Shown here one piece after another: positions 17,749-24,375 of a stretch of DNA of 38,216 nucleotides (the stretch's first letter is position 1; every line of letters begins with the position of its first letter). The notes under the pieces are model-generated. The model was not told where the DNA came from and made no database searches. It worked only from the letters and a program-made list of their open reading frames with translations. The stretch comes from Clostridia bacterium (GTDB lineage Bacteria; Bacillota; Clostridia; Oscillospirales; CAG-272), in assembly GCA_017398585.1 (NCBI GenBank), contig JAFQFS010000151.1, positions 1-38,216 of the forward strand, given 5' to 3'. Both the position numbers and the translations under genes were made by a program.

Positions 17749-18102
17749 TTAGAGAGCTGCCTTTGCGGTTTCAACGAGAGCTGCGAAAGCTTCCTTATCG
17801 GATACTGCGATTTCAGCGAGCATCTTGCGGTTGAGATCAACGCCAGCGAGCTTGAGGCCATGCATGAGAGTGGAGTAGTTCATGCCGTTAACCTTTGCCT
17901 GAGCGGAGATACGAGTGATCCACAGTGCGCGGAAATCTCTCTTCTTCTGCTTGCGGCCGATGTATGCATAGTTGCCGGACTTCATTACGGCCTGCTTAGC
18001 CATCTTGAAGTGCTTGGACTTGGAACCCCAGTAACCCTTGGCAGCCTTTAATACCTTATTTCTTCTCTTGCGCGTCATCATTGCGCCCTTGATTCTTGCC
18101 AT
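17749..18102 (-). CDS. rplT: 50S ribosomal protein L20
   Basis: L20 binds 23S rRNA early in assembly and represses its own operon. The 117-residue protein reads [26 protein letters not shown] at the start and contains [29 protein letters not shown], both diagnostic. It is the last gene of infC-rpmI-rplT, 50 bp after rpmI, and is followed by a strong hairpin. Its control is probably through the attenuator in front of infC. Confidence 0.98.
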   Translation of the reverse strand: MARIKGAMMTRKRRNKVLKAAKGYWGSKSKHFKMAKQAVMKSGNYAYIGRKQKKRDFRALWITRISAQAKVNGMNYSTLMHGLKLAGVDLNRKMLAEIAVSDKEAFAALVETAKAAL

Positions 18103-18152
18103 TTTATTCTATCCTTTCTTAACTCGTATAATCTCTTGCGTCTCGTTGAAAC

Positions 18153-18350
18153 TTAGTCCTGACCGATCAGTCTCTTGACGTTAGCCGTCATAGCGGGGCT
18201 GAGGATCTGGCTGCTTCTGAGGTGTCTCTTTCTCTTCTGGGTCTTCTGACCGAGGTTATGACGGTGGTCGGAATGGAATACCTTTACCTTACCGGTACCG
18301 GTAACAGCAAATCTCTTGGCAGACGCCTTGTGTGTCTTGATCTTTCCCAT
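18153..18350 (-). CDS. rpmI: 50S ribosomal protein L35
   Basis: A 65-residue L35 beginning MGKIKTHKASAKRFAVTGTG and ending MTANVKRLIGQD. The frame is open for six further codons upstream, but the ATG at 18350 is preceded by AAAGGATAT and starts the conserved protein, so it was chosen. It is the middle gene of the operon, 82 bp after infC and 50 bp before rplT. Confidence 0.97.
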   Translation of the reverse strand: MGKIKTHKASAKRFAVTGTGKVKVFHSDHRHNLGQKTQKRKRHLRSSQILSPAMTANVKRLIGQD

Positions 18351-18399
18351 TTTTGTATATCCTTTCAATTGGTGGAATCAGGCGATTTTCTCTTGCATC

Positions 18400-18412
18400 G
18401 GGTCATCGACCC
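18400..18412 (-). other. Small hairpin in the infC-rpmI spacer
   Basis: GGGTC / GACCC with a 3-nt loop lies in the 82-bp spacer between infC and rpmI, next to a CCCC/GGGG pair (18411-18418). In E. coli an L20 translational operator lies in this spacer. Whether this short hairpin has any such role is only a guess. Confidence 0.3.
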
Positions 18413-18432
18413 CAGGGGACAAACCGCGCGTA

Positions 18433-18957
18433 TTACTTAGCCGTGTTTTTCACCGGCGCGATGAACATCGTAAGCTGCTTTCCGTCAAGAACGGGCTTCT
18501 TATCGACGGTTCCGAATTCGGATACTGCTTCCTGGAAACGTTCGAGCATTTCACGTCCGAGTTCCTGGTGCGCAATTTCGCGGCCCTTGAACCGGAGGCT
18601 TACTCTTACTTTGTTTCCGTCCTGCAGGAATTTAATCGCACGGTTGGCTTTGGTTTCAAAGTCGTGCGTGTCAATACGGCAGGAAAGCTGAACTTCCTTG
18701 ACTTCTACGACCTGCTGCTTCTTCTTGGCTTCCTTTTCCTTTTTGTCTGCCTCATAACGATACTTACCGTAATCCATCGCACGTGCTACCGGCGGGGTTG
18801 CGGTGGGAGCTATAAGCACGAGGTCGAGCCCGCGCTCATAAGCGTAAGCCTTGGCATCATTCAGATTCATGATACCGAGCTGACCGTTGTTTTCGTCAAG
18901 CATACGTACTTCCTTGACCCGGATGTCATCGTTGATTGTAAGTTCTTTCGCGCTAAT
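18433..18957 (-). CDS. infC: Translation initiation factor IF-3 with AUU start codon
   Basis: IF-3 prevents premature subunit joining and checks start-codon pairing. The product is 174 residues if started at the ATT codon at 18957, beginning ISAKELTINDDIRVKEVRMLDENNG (read as fMet). It contains the N-domain, a lysine-rich linker (ADKKEKEAKKKQQ), and a C-domain with GREIAHQELGREMLERF. No ATG or GTG is placed near a ribosome binding site. The strong GGAGGTG (18971-18965) is 8 nt from the ATT, correct spacing. Starting further upstream would run through the leader RNA. AUU starts are known for infC in E. coli and Geobacillus, where IF-3 represses its own translation. First gene of infC-rpmI-rplT. 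Confidence 0.93.
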   Translation of the reverse strand: MSAKELTINDDIRVKEVRMLDENNGQLGIMNLNDAKAYAYERGLDLVLIAPTATPPVARAMDYGKYRYEADKKEKEAKKKQQVVEVKEVQLSCRIDTHDFETKANRAIKFLQDGNKVRVSLRFKGREIAHQELGREMLERFQEAVSEFGTVDKKPVLDGKQLTMFIAPVKNTAK

Positions 18958-18964
18958 AGTTATG

Positions 18965-18971
18965 CACCTCC
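18965..18971 (-). promoter_or_regulatory. Ribosome binding site fixing the AUU start of infC
   Basis: GGAGGTG on the minus strand, 7-9 nt before ATT at 18957. The in-frame ATA at 18963 is too close to be used. This site decides the non-canonical start. Confidence 0.85.
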
Positions 18972-18984
18972 AAATGCTGTAAAC

Positions 18985-19015
18985 AAAAAATCGCACCGAG
19001 AATATTCTCCGCGCG
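18985..19015 (-). terminator. Attenuator terminator in the infC leader
   Basis: Minus strand: CGCGCGGAGAAT / ATTCTCGGTGCG forms a stem with one G-G mismatch and one G-U pair, followed directly by ATTTTTTG. It lies 14 nt before the ribosome binding site of infC, so it must be regulated rather than constitutive. Confidence 0.8.
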
Positions 19016-19119
19016 ACACAATAAGACTTTCGTCTTTCCGGGTGGTTATTGACCCTATCGTGCCTCGTTGCCGTAAGGTGAGAACGGAGAATGTTCTGCT
19101 TTGTTTTTAATTCTTGTGT

Positions 19120-19148
19120 ATTATACTCCTTTTCCGCCCGTTTGTCAA
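19120..19148 (-). promoter_or_regulatory. Consensus promoter of infC-rpmI-rplT
   Basis: Minus strand TTGACA (19148-19143), 17-nt spacer, TATAAT (19125-19120). Both hexamers match the housekeeping consensus exactly, fitting a strongly expressed ribosomal operon. Confidence 0.93.
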
Positions 19149-19214
19149 GAGGTTCCGGAACTTTTTCTTCAACAATTCCGATACTTTTTATGTTATCAAA
19201 CTGTATATCCTGCA

Positions 19215-19245
19215 CAAAAAAAGAGGGATACCCGTGTATCCCTCT
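19215..19245 (-). terminator. Rho-independent terminator of the blaI-M56 unit
   Basis: On the minus strand a 10-bp perfect stem AGAGGGATAC / GTATCCCTCT with a 4-nt loop is followed by TTTTTTT. It begins 12 bases after the stop of the M56 gene and separates it from the infC promoter. Confidence 0.92.
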
Positions 19246-19257
19246 CGGTTTCCGGAA

Positions 19258-20769
19258 TCAGCCGTTCCGCTCCGCAAGGTACTGTTCCAGCGCAGCGTTC
19301 AGTTCCTCTTCTCTTTCCCTTGCTTCGTTATACTGCTGAATCAGCAGTTCTTCCTTCTGCAGGGCTTTCTCAAGATCATTGGACAGTATCTCCGTATTCT
19401 GCATCGCCTGCTCCAGTTCCCGTTCCACATCCATTTTCTCATGAATGTACCGGAGATACACATCCTGTGTATGCTCACGCAGACTGATAAAATAATAGTT
19501 ATACAGGACATCATAAAATTCATCGTCGAACCGGTACACCGCGTCGTACGGGCGCATGAGGTATGCCTTCCCTTTCTGACTGTACAGATAATATTTCTGA
19601 AATGGCGGCGAAATGCTTTCATCCGCCAAACTGATGGTCACTTCCAGATAAGCATTATTATCCAGAGAAGTCATATCCAGTGTATCATTATAGGAAGAAC
19701 GATATGTTTTTGTCGCTGTACCGAAAGCCTCCATCAACTGCGGAATTTGCTCTCCGTCCAGTGGGATATATAGTTCGGAAATAGAATGGCTGATCGTTAT
19801 ACCGGCAATTCTCTCTGCCGACGGAAGTCCTTCGATTGGCTGCGGATCGGTCATCAGGCAGACGCCGCAGACCACACATGCCGACAGTGCCAGCACGATT
19901 CCCCAGAACGCCGGTTTCCGGTAATTCAGCACGGACTTTATCCGCGTCTTCACGCCGACTTCGCCGAACGCCACCGGACAGGCGGCAATCAGCCGCTGTT
20001 TTGTGCTGAATTCCAGCAGGACCGTCGAATAAGCTCTGCGCTCGTCCGTGCTCATATTCCGGATGACCCGTTCATCGCACACCAGTTCGATGTCGCGGCA
20101 TAATAAAATGTACGCCGCCCACATCAGCGGGTTGAACCAGTAGACGGACAGCAGAAGGTACGCGAACGGCTTTACAAGGTGGTCACCGTAACGGATGTGC
20201 GTTTTTTCGTGCGCGATGATGTATTCGGCATCCGCATCCTCCACGGAAAACGGCAGATACACCGTCGGGCGGAAAATGCCGAGGACGAAGGGGGCGGTGA
20301 TGTGTTCGGACTGCCTGATATTCTCCCGCAGACGAACAGCGGTGCGGACTTTGCGTTTCAGAAGAATGTACGAAACAGCGGCGGAAATGAGCAGGACGGT
20401 CATTCCGGCAAACCAGACAAACGAGGACAGTGCGGCGACGATCTGAAGCGGATTGACGCTGTCCCCCGGATCGGGCACCGAAGATTCCAGCGAATGATTG
20501 ACAAGGAGATCAAGCACTTCCACGCCGGTGTCAATCGCGGGCGTTTCGCTGTACAGAATCTCATACGGAACCGTCTCCGTACGAGGGATGAGACTGTACA
20601 CACTCTCCACGGAAAACGGCATCACCAGCCGCACGGCGACGAGAATCCACAGGCATCCCGTCACCCATTTCGGAGCGCGGCGGAACAGCACGCGGACAAG
20701 CATCACGGCGAGGATCAGCCATCCGGCGGTGATGCTGCGGTTGAGGAATTCGAGAAACAGTTTTTCCAT
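19258..20769 (-). CDS. M56-family (BlaR1/MecR1-type) membrane zinc protease with coiled-coil C-terminus
   Basis: BlaR1-type proteins sense an outside signal and lead to cleavage of the BlaI repressor. The 503-residue protein has membrane spans near 15-30, 36-52, 112-137, 200-222 and 288-306. The zinc motif HEKTH is at 187-191, with a likely third ligand in ELVCDERV (228-235). The part outside the membrane (about 310-503) is not a penicillin-binding domain. It has a small alpha/beta region with no transpeptidase SxxK motif, then about 55 residues of heptad-like charged helix (ELEQAMQNTEILSNDLEKAL and on). The signal is therefore probably not a beta-lactam in the usual way. It follows the repressor gene by 21 bp and ends at a strong terminator. 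Confidence 0.85.
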   Translation of the reverse strand: MEKLFLEFLNRSITAGWLILAVMLVRVLFRRAPKWVTGCLWILVAVRLVMPFSVESVYSLIPRTETVPYEILYSETPAIDTGVEVLDLLVNHSLESSVPDPGDSVNPLQIVAALSSFVWFAGMTVLLISAAVSYILLKRKVRTAVRLRENIRQSEHITAPFVLGIFRPTVYLPFSVEDADAEYIIAHEKTHIRYGDHLVKPFAYLLLSVYWFNPLMWAAYILLCRDIELVCDERVIRNMSTDERRAYSTVLLEFSTKQRLIAACPVAFGEVGVKTRIKSVLNYRKPAFWGIVLALSACVVCGVCLMTDPQPIEGLPSAERIAGITISHSISELYIPLDGEQIPQLMEAFGTATKTYRSSYNDTLDMTSLDNNAYLEVTISLADESISPPFQKYYLYSQKGKAYLMRPYDAVYRFDDEFYDVLYNYYFISLREHTQDVYLRYIHEKMDVERELEQAMQNTEILSNDLEKALQKEELLIQQYNEAREREEELNAALEQYLAERNG

Positions 20770-20790
20770 CGGTATGCGCTCCTTTCGGGA

Positions 20791-21153
20791 TTACTCGGGC
20801 TGGATGCTGTCGATCATTTTACGGATCTCGTCGATTTCCGCGGGAGTCAGCTTCTTATGTTTTGTGAACGCGGCGATGAACGCGGGAAGCGAGCCTTCGA
20901 ACTTCTTTTCAACCAGTTCGTCGATCTCAGCTGCCTGTACGTCGTCCTGCGAGACGAGCGACGTCACAACGGTATTTTCGCACTTCAGCACACCGCGTTC
21001 CGACAGGCGTTTGATGACGGTATAGGTGGTGGATTTGCTCCATCCGAGCTGTTCTCTGCACAGTTTTACCAGTTCGGTGCTGCCGATCGGTTCGTGCGCC
21101 CACAGAATGGTGCAGAAACGGTATTCGCTTTCGAAAATTTTCGGGGTTGCCAT
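20791..21153 (-). CDS. BlaI/MecI-family penicillinase-type repressor
   Basis: A 120-residue winged-helix repressor starting MATPKIFESEYRFCTILWAHEPIG, with the recognition region GWSKSTTYTVIKRLSERGVL and a C-terminal dimerisation helix region ending IRKMIDSIQPE. The frame is open 21 codons further upstream, but AAAGGAGGG sits 8 nt before the ATG at 21153 and the family start matches there. It precedes the M56 protease gene by 21 bp, the standard repressor-sensor pair. Its own promoter overlaps a candidate operator, suggesting autorepression. No beta-lactamase gene is nearby. Confidence 0.9.
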   Translation of the reverse strand: MATPKIFESEYRFCTILWAHEPIGSTELVKLCREQLGWSKSTTYTVIKRLSERGVLKCENTVVTSLVSQDDVQAAEIDELVEKKFEGSLPAFIAAFTKHKKLTPAEIDEIRKMIDSIQPE

Positions 21154-21178
21154 GGCGGATCCCTCCTTTGACGGAATC

Positions 21179-21235
21179 GGTTTAATGCGTTCAACCTTAT
21201 ATATGTAGTCTAACACATTAAACCTGTTTTGTCAA
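21179..21235 (-). promoter_or_regulatory. blaI promoter with overlapping candidate operators
   Basis: Minus strand TTGACA (21235-21230), 17 nt, TAGACT (21212-21207). The -10 lies in an imperfect 16-nt dyad with ATGT and ACAT ends (21203-21218), similar in style to BlaI operators. A wider inverted repeat, GGTTTAATGCG (21179-21189) and CACATTAAACC (21214-21224), flanks the start of transcription. The promoter is fairly sure; the operator assignment is inference. Confidence 0.65.
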
Positions 21236-21246
21236 GAAAATTTTGC

Positions 21247-21282
21247 AAAAAAGAAAAAGGCGGTATCGGATGGATACATGCC
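21247..21282 (-). terminator. Terminator after the small membrane protein gene
   Basis: Minus strand GGCATGTATC / GATACCGCC, a slightly bulged stem with a 5-nt loop, followed by TTTTTCTTTTTT. It starts immediately after the stop codon of the 79-residue protein and ends the six-gene accessory group before the blaI promoter. Confidence 0.75.
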
Positions 21283-21522
21283 TTAGTCTTTCGTGGATTT
21301 TGAAGCGGACTTCCGGGAAGGACGCTTCAGTTTGCGGTAGGTTGTCCATGCAAGTACCGGGATGGCGAGAAGGTCGATCACGCCGAGGATCCGGATCATG
21401 AGGATCGGCAGTTCCAGCCCCAGAAGCGAGGACGCAAATAGGATCAGCAGGATCCCGCTGATCACGATCAGGCTCGCCGTCCAGAGACGTTCGATGGTTT
21501 TCTTTGAAAGTTTATTGAGCAT
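21283..21522 (-). CDS. Small two-span membrane protein, unknown function
   Basis: A 79-residue protein with two hydrophobic spans (about 14-33 and 39-60) and a strongly basic C-terminus (KLKRPSRKSASKSTKD) that would face the cytoplasm. No family was recognised. A GGAGGACTCCCA ribosome binding site precedes the ATG. It is 15 bp downstream of the 2H-phosphoesterase gene and the last member of that group. Confidence 0.7.
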   Translation of the reverse strand: MLNKLSKKTIERLWTASLIVISGILLILFASSLLGLELPILMIRILGVIDLLAIPVLAWTTYRKLKRPSRKSASKSTKD

Positions 21523-21537
21523 TGGGAGTCCTCCGGT

Positions 21538-22410
21538 TTATTTTCTGCAGAAATACGGGCCGCAGAACGGGTCTTCGTGAGTGTGGACGTACGTCCATGA
21601 GAAATCCGGTGCGGTGATGTAGATGTCGGAATATTTATCGAGGTCGGCGGCGGTCATTTTGCCGACCGTGCGGATTTTGTCGATCCGCGGGAAATCGTAA
21701 CTGGAATACCCGTTCTCGAAACAGATCGCTTCGGTATAATCGAGAGCGTCAAACGCCTGCTTTGCCGCTTCCCCTTCGAGGCAGTCCGCCTCACCCCATG
21801 TGAACGCATGCCACAGAAGGTTGCAGGATTTCAGCACATGGTCGCGGAGGATGTCTGCGGGAACATCGGATGCAAAGGCGCCGAGCCATTTCTGCACGAG
21901 CTTCCGGTTCTCCGCACCGAGTCCGACGGTCGCAATGTGCCGGGACGGGAAGAATTCGTACAGGTACAGTTTGTCGATCCGTGCGGTAAACGGTTTGAAT
22001 TTTTCCAGCACAATCGGGAGTGCGTCGAGAATCACGGACGGTTCGTCAATCAGGAGGGTGGCGTGCGGCGTCCAGCTGTCGTCGGAGAAATCAAAGCGTC
22101 CGTTCAGATGCAGGAGTTCCATCTCCGGATCGGGCGCGGCAAAAAGAACCTTTCCGCCGGAAAAAATCCCGATGTGATTGAACGTAACGGTAAAGTCAAA
22201 CGAAATCTCCGCAACTTCATGTATGATCTCAAGCAGCCATTCTTCGTTTTCCTCATCTGCCGGTCTTGAAGCGAGCGACAGATGGAACGGGATGCCCTTC
22301 GTCTGCGTTCCGGTAAATCCGTTCTCGTACAGCAGATTCTGAAGTTCCGCCAGACGTTCTTCCGTCTCCTCATCAAACCCCGCCATCACATAAAGATATT
22401 TTTCAGCCAT
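21538..22410 (-). CDS. 2H-phosphoesterase (LigT-like) fused to a DUF4275-like domain
   Basis: The N-terminal half (1-165) has the two HxS/TL-type motifs of the 2H phosphoesterase superfamily: HLSLAS (His43) and HATLLI (His116). Members act on 2',3'-cyclic phosphates or 2'-5' linkages in RNA and nucleotides. The C-terminal half (about 185-290) has LLWHAFTWGEADCLEGEAAKQAF, DLDKYSDIYITAPDFSWTYV and THEDPFCGPYF. These resemble DUF4275 as I remember it, a family without known function. The N-terminal call is fairly firm from motif spacing; the C-terminal one is tentative. No specific substrate is suggested by the neighbours. Confidence 0.7.
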   Translation of the reverse strand: MAEKYLYVMAGFDEETEERLAELQNLLYENGFTGTQTKGIPFHLSLASRPADEENEEWLLEIIHEVAEISFDFTVTFNHIGIFSGGKVLFAAPDPEMELLHLNGRFDFSDDSWTPHATLLIDEPSVILDALPIVLEKFKPFTARIDKLYLYEFFPSRHIATVGLGAENRKLVQKWLGAFASDVPADILRDHVLKSCNLLWHAFTWGEADCLEGEAAKQAFDALDYTEAICFENGYSSYDFPRIDKIRTVGKMTAADLDKYSDIYITAPDFSWTYVHTHEDPFCGPYFCRK

Positions 22411-22430
22411 ACCTCGTCCTCCATATCCAG

Positions 22431-22487
22431 TTTAAAAGTTTTTGTGAAGGGGTTTGGGGGAACACTTTTTTCAAAAAGTGTTCCCCC
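22431..22487 (-). repeat. Dispersed palindromic repeat, copy B (after the DUF2961 gene)
   Basis: 15-bp arms GGGGGAACACTTTTT (22456-22470) and AAAAAGTGTTCCCCC (22473-22487) with a 2-nt centre. On the minus strand they are followed by AAACCCCTTCACAAAAAC. Compensating changes relative to copy A (A to C paired with T to G) keep the stem intact. It follows the stop of the DUF2961 gene by 13 bases. Confidence 0.85.
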
Positions 22488-22500
22488 AAGAAAACTCCAT

Positions 22501-23577
22501 TTAAATAATTTCCAGATAATCCTTGTCCGGGAGCGGCGGGAATTCGGTGAACGGGGCGGTCTGGTACCAGTAGGCGACGGAAGAGATGTCGTCCTGGAGG
22601 GGGAGGTATTTGCCGTCCTTGCGCCAGCCGAGTGCCTGGATCGTCACGCGGAGATCGTTTTCGAAGTAGATCGGGTCGGTGATGTGCCAGCGGTAGAGAG
22701 CGAAACGCTGGCTGACGTCGTACGCGCCGTTGCCGCGCATAACCTTCGACAGACCGGTATACGGAGAGGAGAATTCGGTGTACTGACCGTTTACGTCGAA
22801 GTTGTATGCGCCGCAGAAGTAGTCTTCCGTGCCGGTGCCGCAGATGGTCGGGAATTCGGTGTCGCCGTCCATAAAGAACTTGATTTCACCTTCGCCCCAC
22901 CAGCCGTTGTTGTTTACACCCCAGAACAGGTGTGTGCCGACGTACTGGCCTTTCCCCTTAATGCCGTCGATGATAGTGTAGTCCGTCTTGTACGGCAGCG
23001 GGTTGATGCGGTTGAAGCGGGCGCAGAAGTAGGCGATTTCGTCTTCCAGTTTGGTTTCGATATAGTCGATCTGGTAGTAGATCGTAGAATCGTGGTCGCT
23101 GATGTTTTCAAGCGTGATGCGGGCGCGCTTCTTGAACGGCATCGTCCAGTAGCAGTTCAGACCGATCTTCGGGTTCACACAGACCGCGAGGGAGTTGATC
23201 TGCGCGTAAACTTCCGCGTTCGGAGTGCAGAAGAAGTCGCCGAGCGGGCATTCAACGGCGGGAATGTCGCTGTCGTCCCAGTACATGCGGAGGATGAGCC
23301 AGCGCCAGCAGCTCGTTGCGCCGGTGATCCAGAAATGCTTGATCGCACCTTCCGCCTGAATGTCGCAGAGGGTGAACGTGGTGTGCGCCGGAACGGGAAC
23401 AGAGGGAGAAATCTTCCAGCCGCGTCCGAGGTCACGCGCGCAGGATGCGCCGGTACCGGTTTCCGCCATGCCGGCTTTGCCCTTTTCGCCCGTGAAGTTT
23501 TCCGGGCAGACCGAGCGGGTCTTCGCAAACGACAGTTTGGAAATGTCGTTTAAGTCTGCACAAAGTCCGTTGAACAT
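22501..23577 (-). CDS. DUF2961 / glycoside hydrolase family 172 protein
   Basis: A 358-residue protein of the DUF2961 family, now classed as GH172, whose characterised members act on fructofuranose and arabinofuranose linkages. Typical blocks are present: GAIKHFWIT (78-86), LRMYWDDSDIPAVECPLGDFF (96-116), NCYWTMPFKKRARI (141-154), NNGWWGEGEIKFFMDGD (223-239) and GTGTEDYFCGAYNF (247-260). Glu231 and Glu251 lie in the two blocks where the family's catalytic glutamates are expected. No signal peptide is seen, so it acts in the cytoplasm. It is grouped with a Gfo/Idh oxidoreductase, which suggests sugar breakdown. Confidence 0.87.
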   Translation of the reverse strand: MFNGLCADLNDISKLSFAKTRSVCPENFTGEKGKAGMAETGTGASCARDLGRGWKISPSVPVPAHTTFTLCDIQAEGAIKHFWITGATSCWRWLILRMYWDDSDIPAVECPLGDFFCTPNAEVYAQINSLAVCVNPKIGLNCYWTMPFKKRARITLENISDHDSTIYYQIDYIETKLEDEIAYFCARFNRINPLPYKTDYTIIDGIKGKGQYVGTHLFWGVNNNGWWGEGEIKFFMDGDTEFPTICGTGTEDYFCGAYNFDVNGQYTEFSSPYTGLSKVMRGNGAYDVSQRFALYRWHITDPIYFENDLRVTIQALGWRKDGKYLPLQDDISSVAYWYQTAPFTEFPPLPDKDYLEII

Positions 23578-23606
23578 CGTTGTTCCTCCATTATTATTTT
23601 ATGATT

Positions 23607-23888
23607 TTATGTTTGATCTGTATCGTTATCGTCGTCCGATTCGTCTTGTTCCAAATCGTCCGGTGTCAGTTCTTCCGTGGATAATTCGCCTTGCTCCGAC
23701 TCTTCTTCATCCTGACCATAGTCGGTATTTTCGTCATCCGGATCGTCTCCGCCGATTCTGTTCAGAATCATCGGACACATCGCGGCAATCGCCATGATAA
23801 TGCCGAAATCGCTCGTCATTTCAAAAAAGATCAGGTCGATCATCGTGCCGACAAATCCCATAAAAATTATGATGAAAAATGCTCCCAT
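23607..23888 (-). CDS. Small membrane protein with a long acidic tail, unknown function
   Basis: A 93-residue protein with two hydrophobic segments (about 2-21 and 28-44). These are followed by a tail of about 48 residues rich in Asp, Glu, Gln and Ser (GGDDPDDENTDYGQDEEESE onward) with almost no basic residues. No family was recognised. It is 16 bp downstream of the Nudix gene and 29 bp upstream of the DUF2961 gene, so it is probably co-transcribed. The reading frame is supported by spacing and a ribosome binding site (AAAGGAGGT), not by homology. Confidence 0.65.
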   Translation of the reverse strand: MGAFFIIIFMGFVGTMIDLIFFEMTSDFGIIMAIAAMCPMILNRIGGDDPDDENTDYGQDEEESEQGELSTEELTPDDLEQDESDDDNDTDQT

Positions 23889-23904
23889 GGCGGTTACCTC
23901 CTTT

Positions 23905-24369
23905 TCACTCCGTCACTTCCGGATCGCCGGCTTCCTCGTTGCCGAGGTATACCTTATACGGCTTTCCTTCGTACAGATTCATGATCTGCCGGCGGAGCTT
24001 CGACGGATAGAGCGGCGCGGTGTTCAGTGCCGCGAGGTCGAGCCACTCGACGCCCACCTGATTCGTATCGCTGTGCAAAACGGCGTTTTCGATCTCACCG
24101 AGAACCTCGCACAGGAACACCAGATCGACGCGGTGGAAGCTCTCGCCGTGCAGCCCTTCGACGACGAATACCAGTTCCTTTGCACGGACGCGCAGTCCGA
24201 GTTCTTCCGATACCTCCCTGCTCACTGCGTCCGGAAGCAGCTCCTCCGTCTCCTGACCGCCGCCCGGCATGATGTACCAGACGCCGTCGCTGTCTTCGAG
24301 CTTCACGGCTGCCATCTTTCCGTCACGGATGATGAGGGCTTTCGCTGAATTGCGGATGCGCCGTTCCAT
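23905..24369 (-). CDS. Nudix hydrolase
   Basis: A 154-residue Nudix-fold pyrophosphohydrolase. The complete Nudix box is visible: Gly37, Glu43, Arg51-Glu52 and Glu55-Glu56, ending LGL (GX5EX7REUXEEXGU). These residues bind the catalytic metal. The substrate, a nucleoside diphosphate linked to another group, cannot be named from sequence. It lies 6 bp downstream of the oxidoreductase gene and is probably translated from the same message. Confidence 0.9.
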   Translation of the reverse strand: MERRIRNSAKALIIRDGKMAAVKLEDSDGVWYIMPGGGQETEELLPDAVSREVSEELGLRVRAKELVFVVEGLHGESFHRVDLVFLCEVLGEIENAVLHSDTNQVGVEWLDLAALNTAPLYPSKLRRQIMNLYEGKPYKVYLGNEEAGDPEVTE

Positions 24370-24375
24370 CTTCGG

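Larger units (their letters stand above)
18962..19113 (-). promoter_or_regulatory. infC-rpmI-rplT leader, L20-leader type transcription attenuator
   Basis: Between the predicted transcript start (about 19113) and the infC ribosome binding site lies a leader of about 150 nt. A 5' segment GAACATTCTCCG (19096-19085) can pair, 11 of 12 bases, with CGGAGAATATTC (19011-19000). The latter is also the left arm of a terminator (18985-19015), so antiterminator and terminator are mutually exclusive. A separate AAGAC-GAAA-GTCTT tetraloop hairpin (19036-19023) lies between them. In Bacillus subtilis the L20 leader works this way, with L20 favouring termination. The match here is by architecture and context; no covariance search was possible. 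Confidence 0.75.

Noticed and set aside
18958-19215. An 86-codon N-terminal extension of IF-3
   Set aside because: It is open in frame but runs from the promoter through the attenuator leader. The ribosome binding site and family length place the start at the ATT codon.
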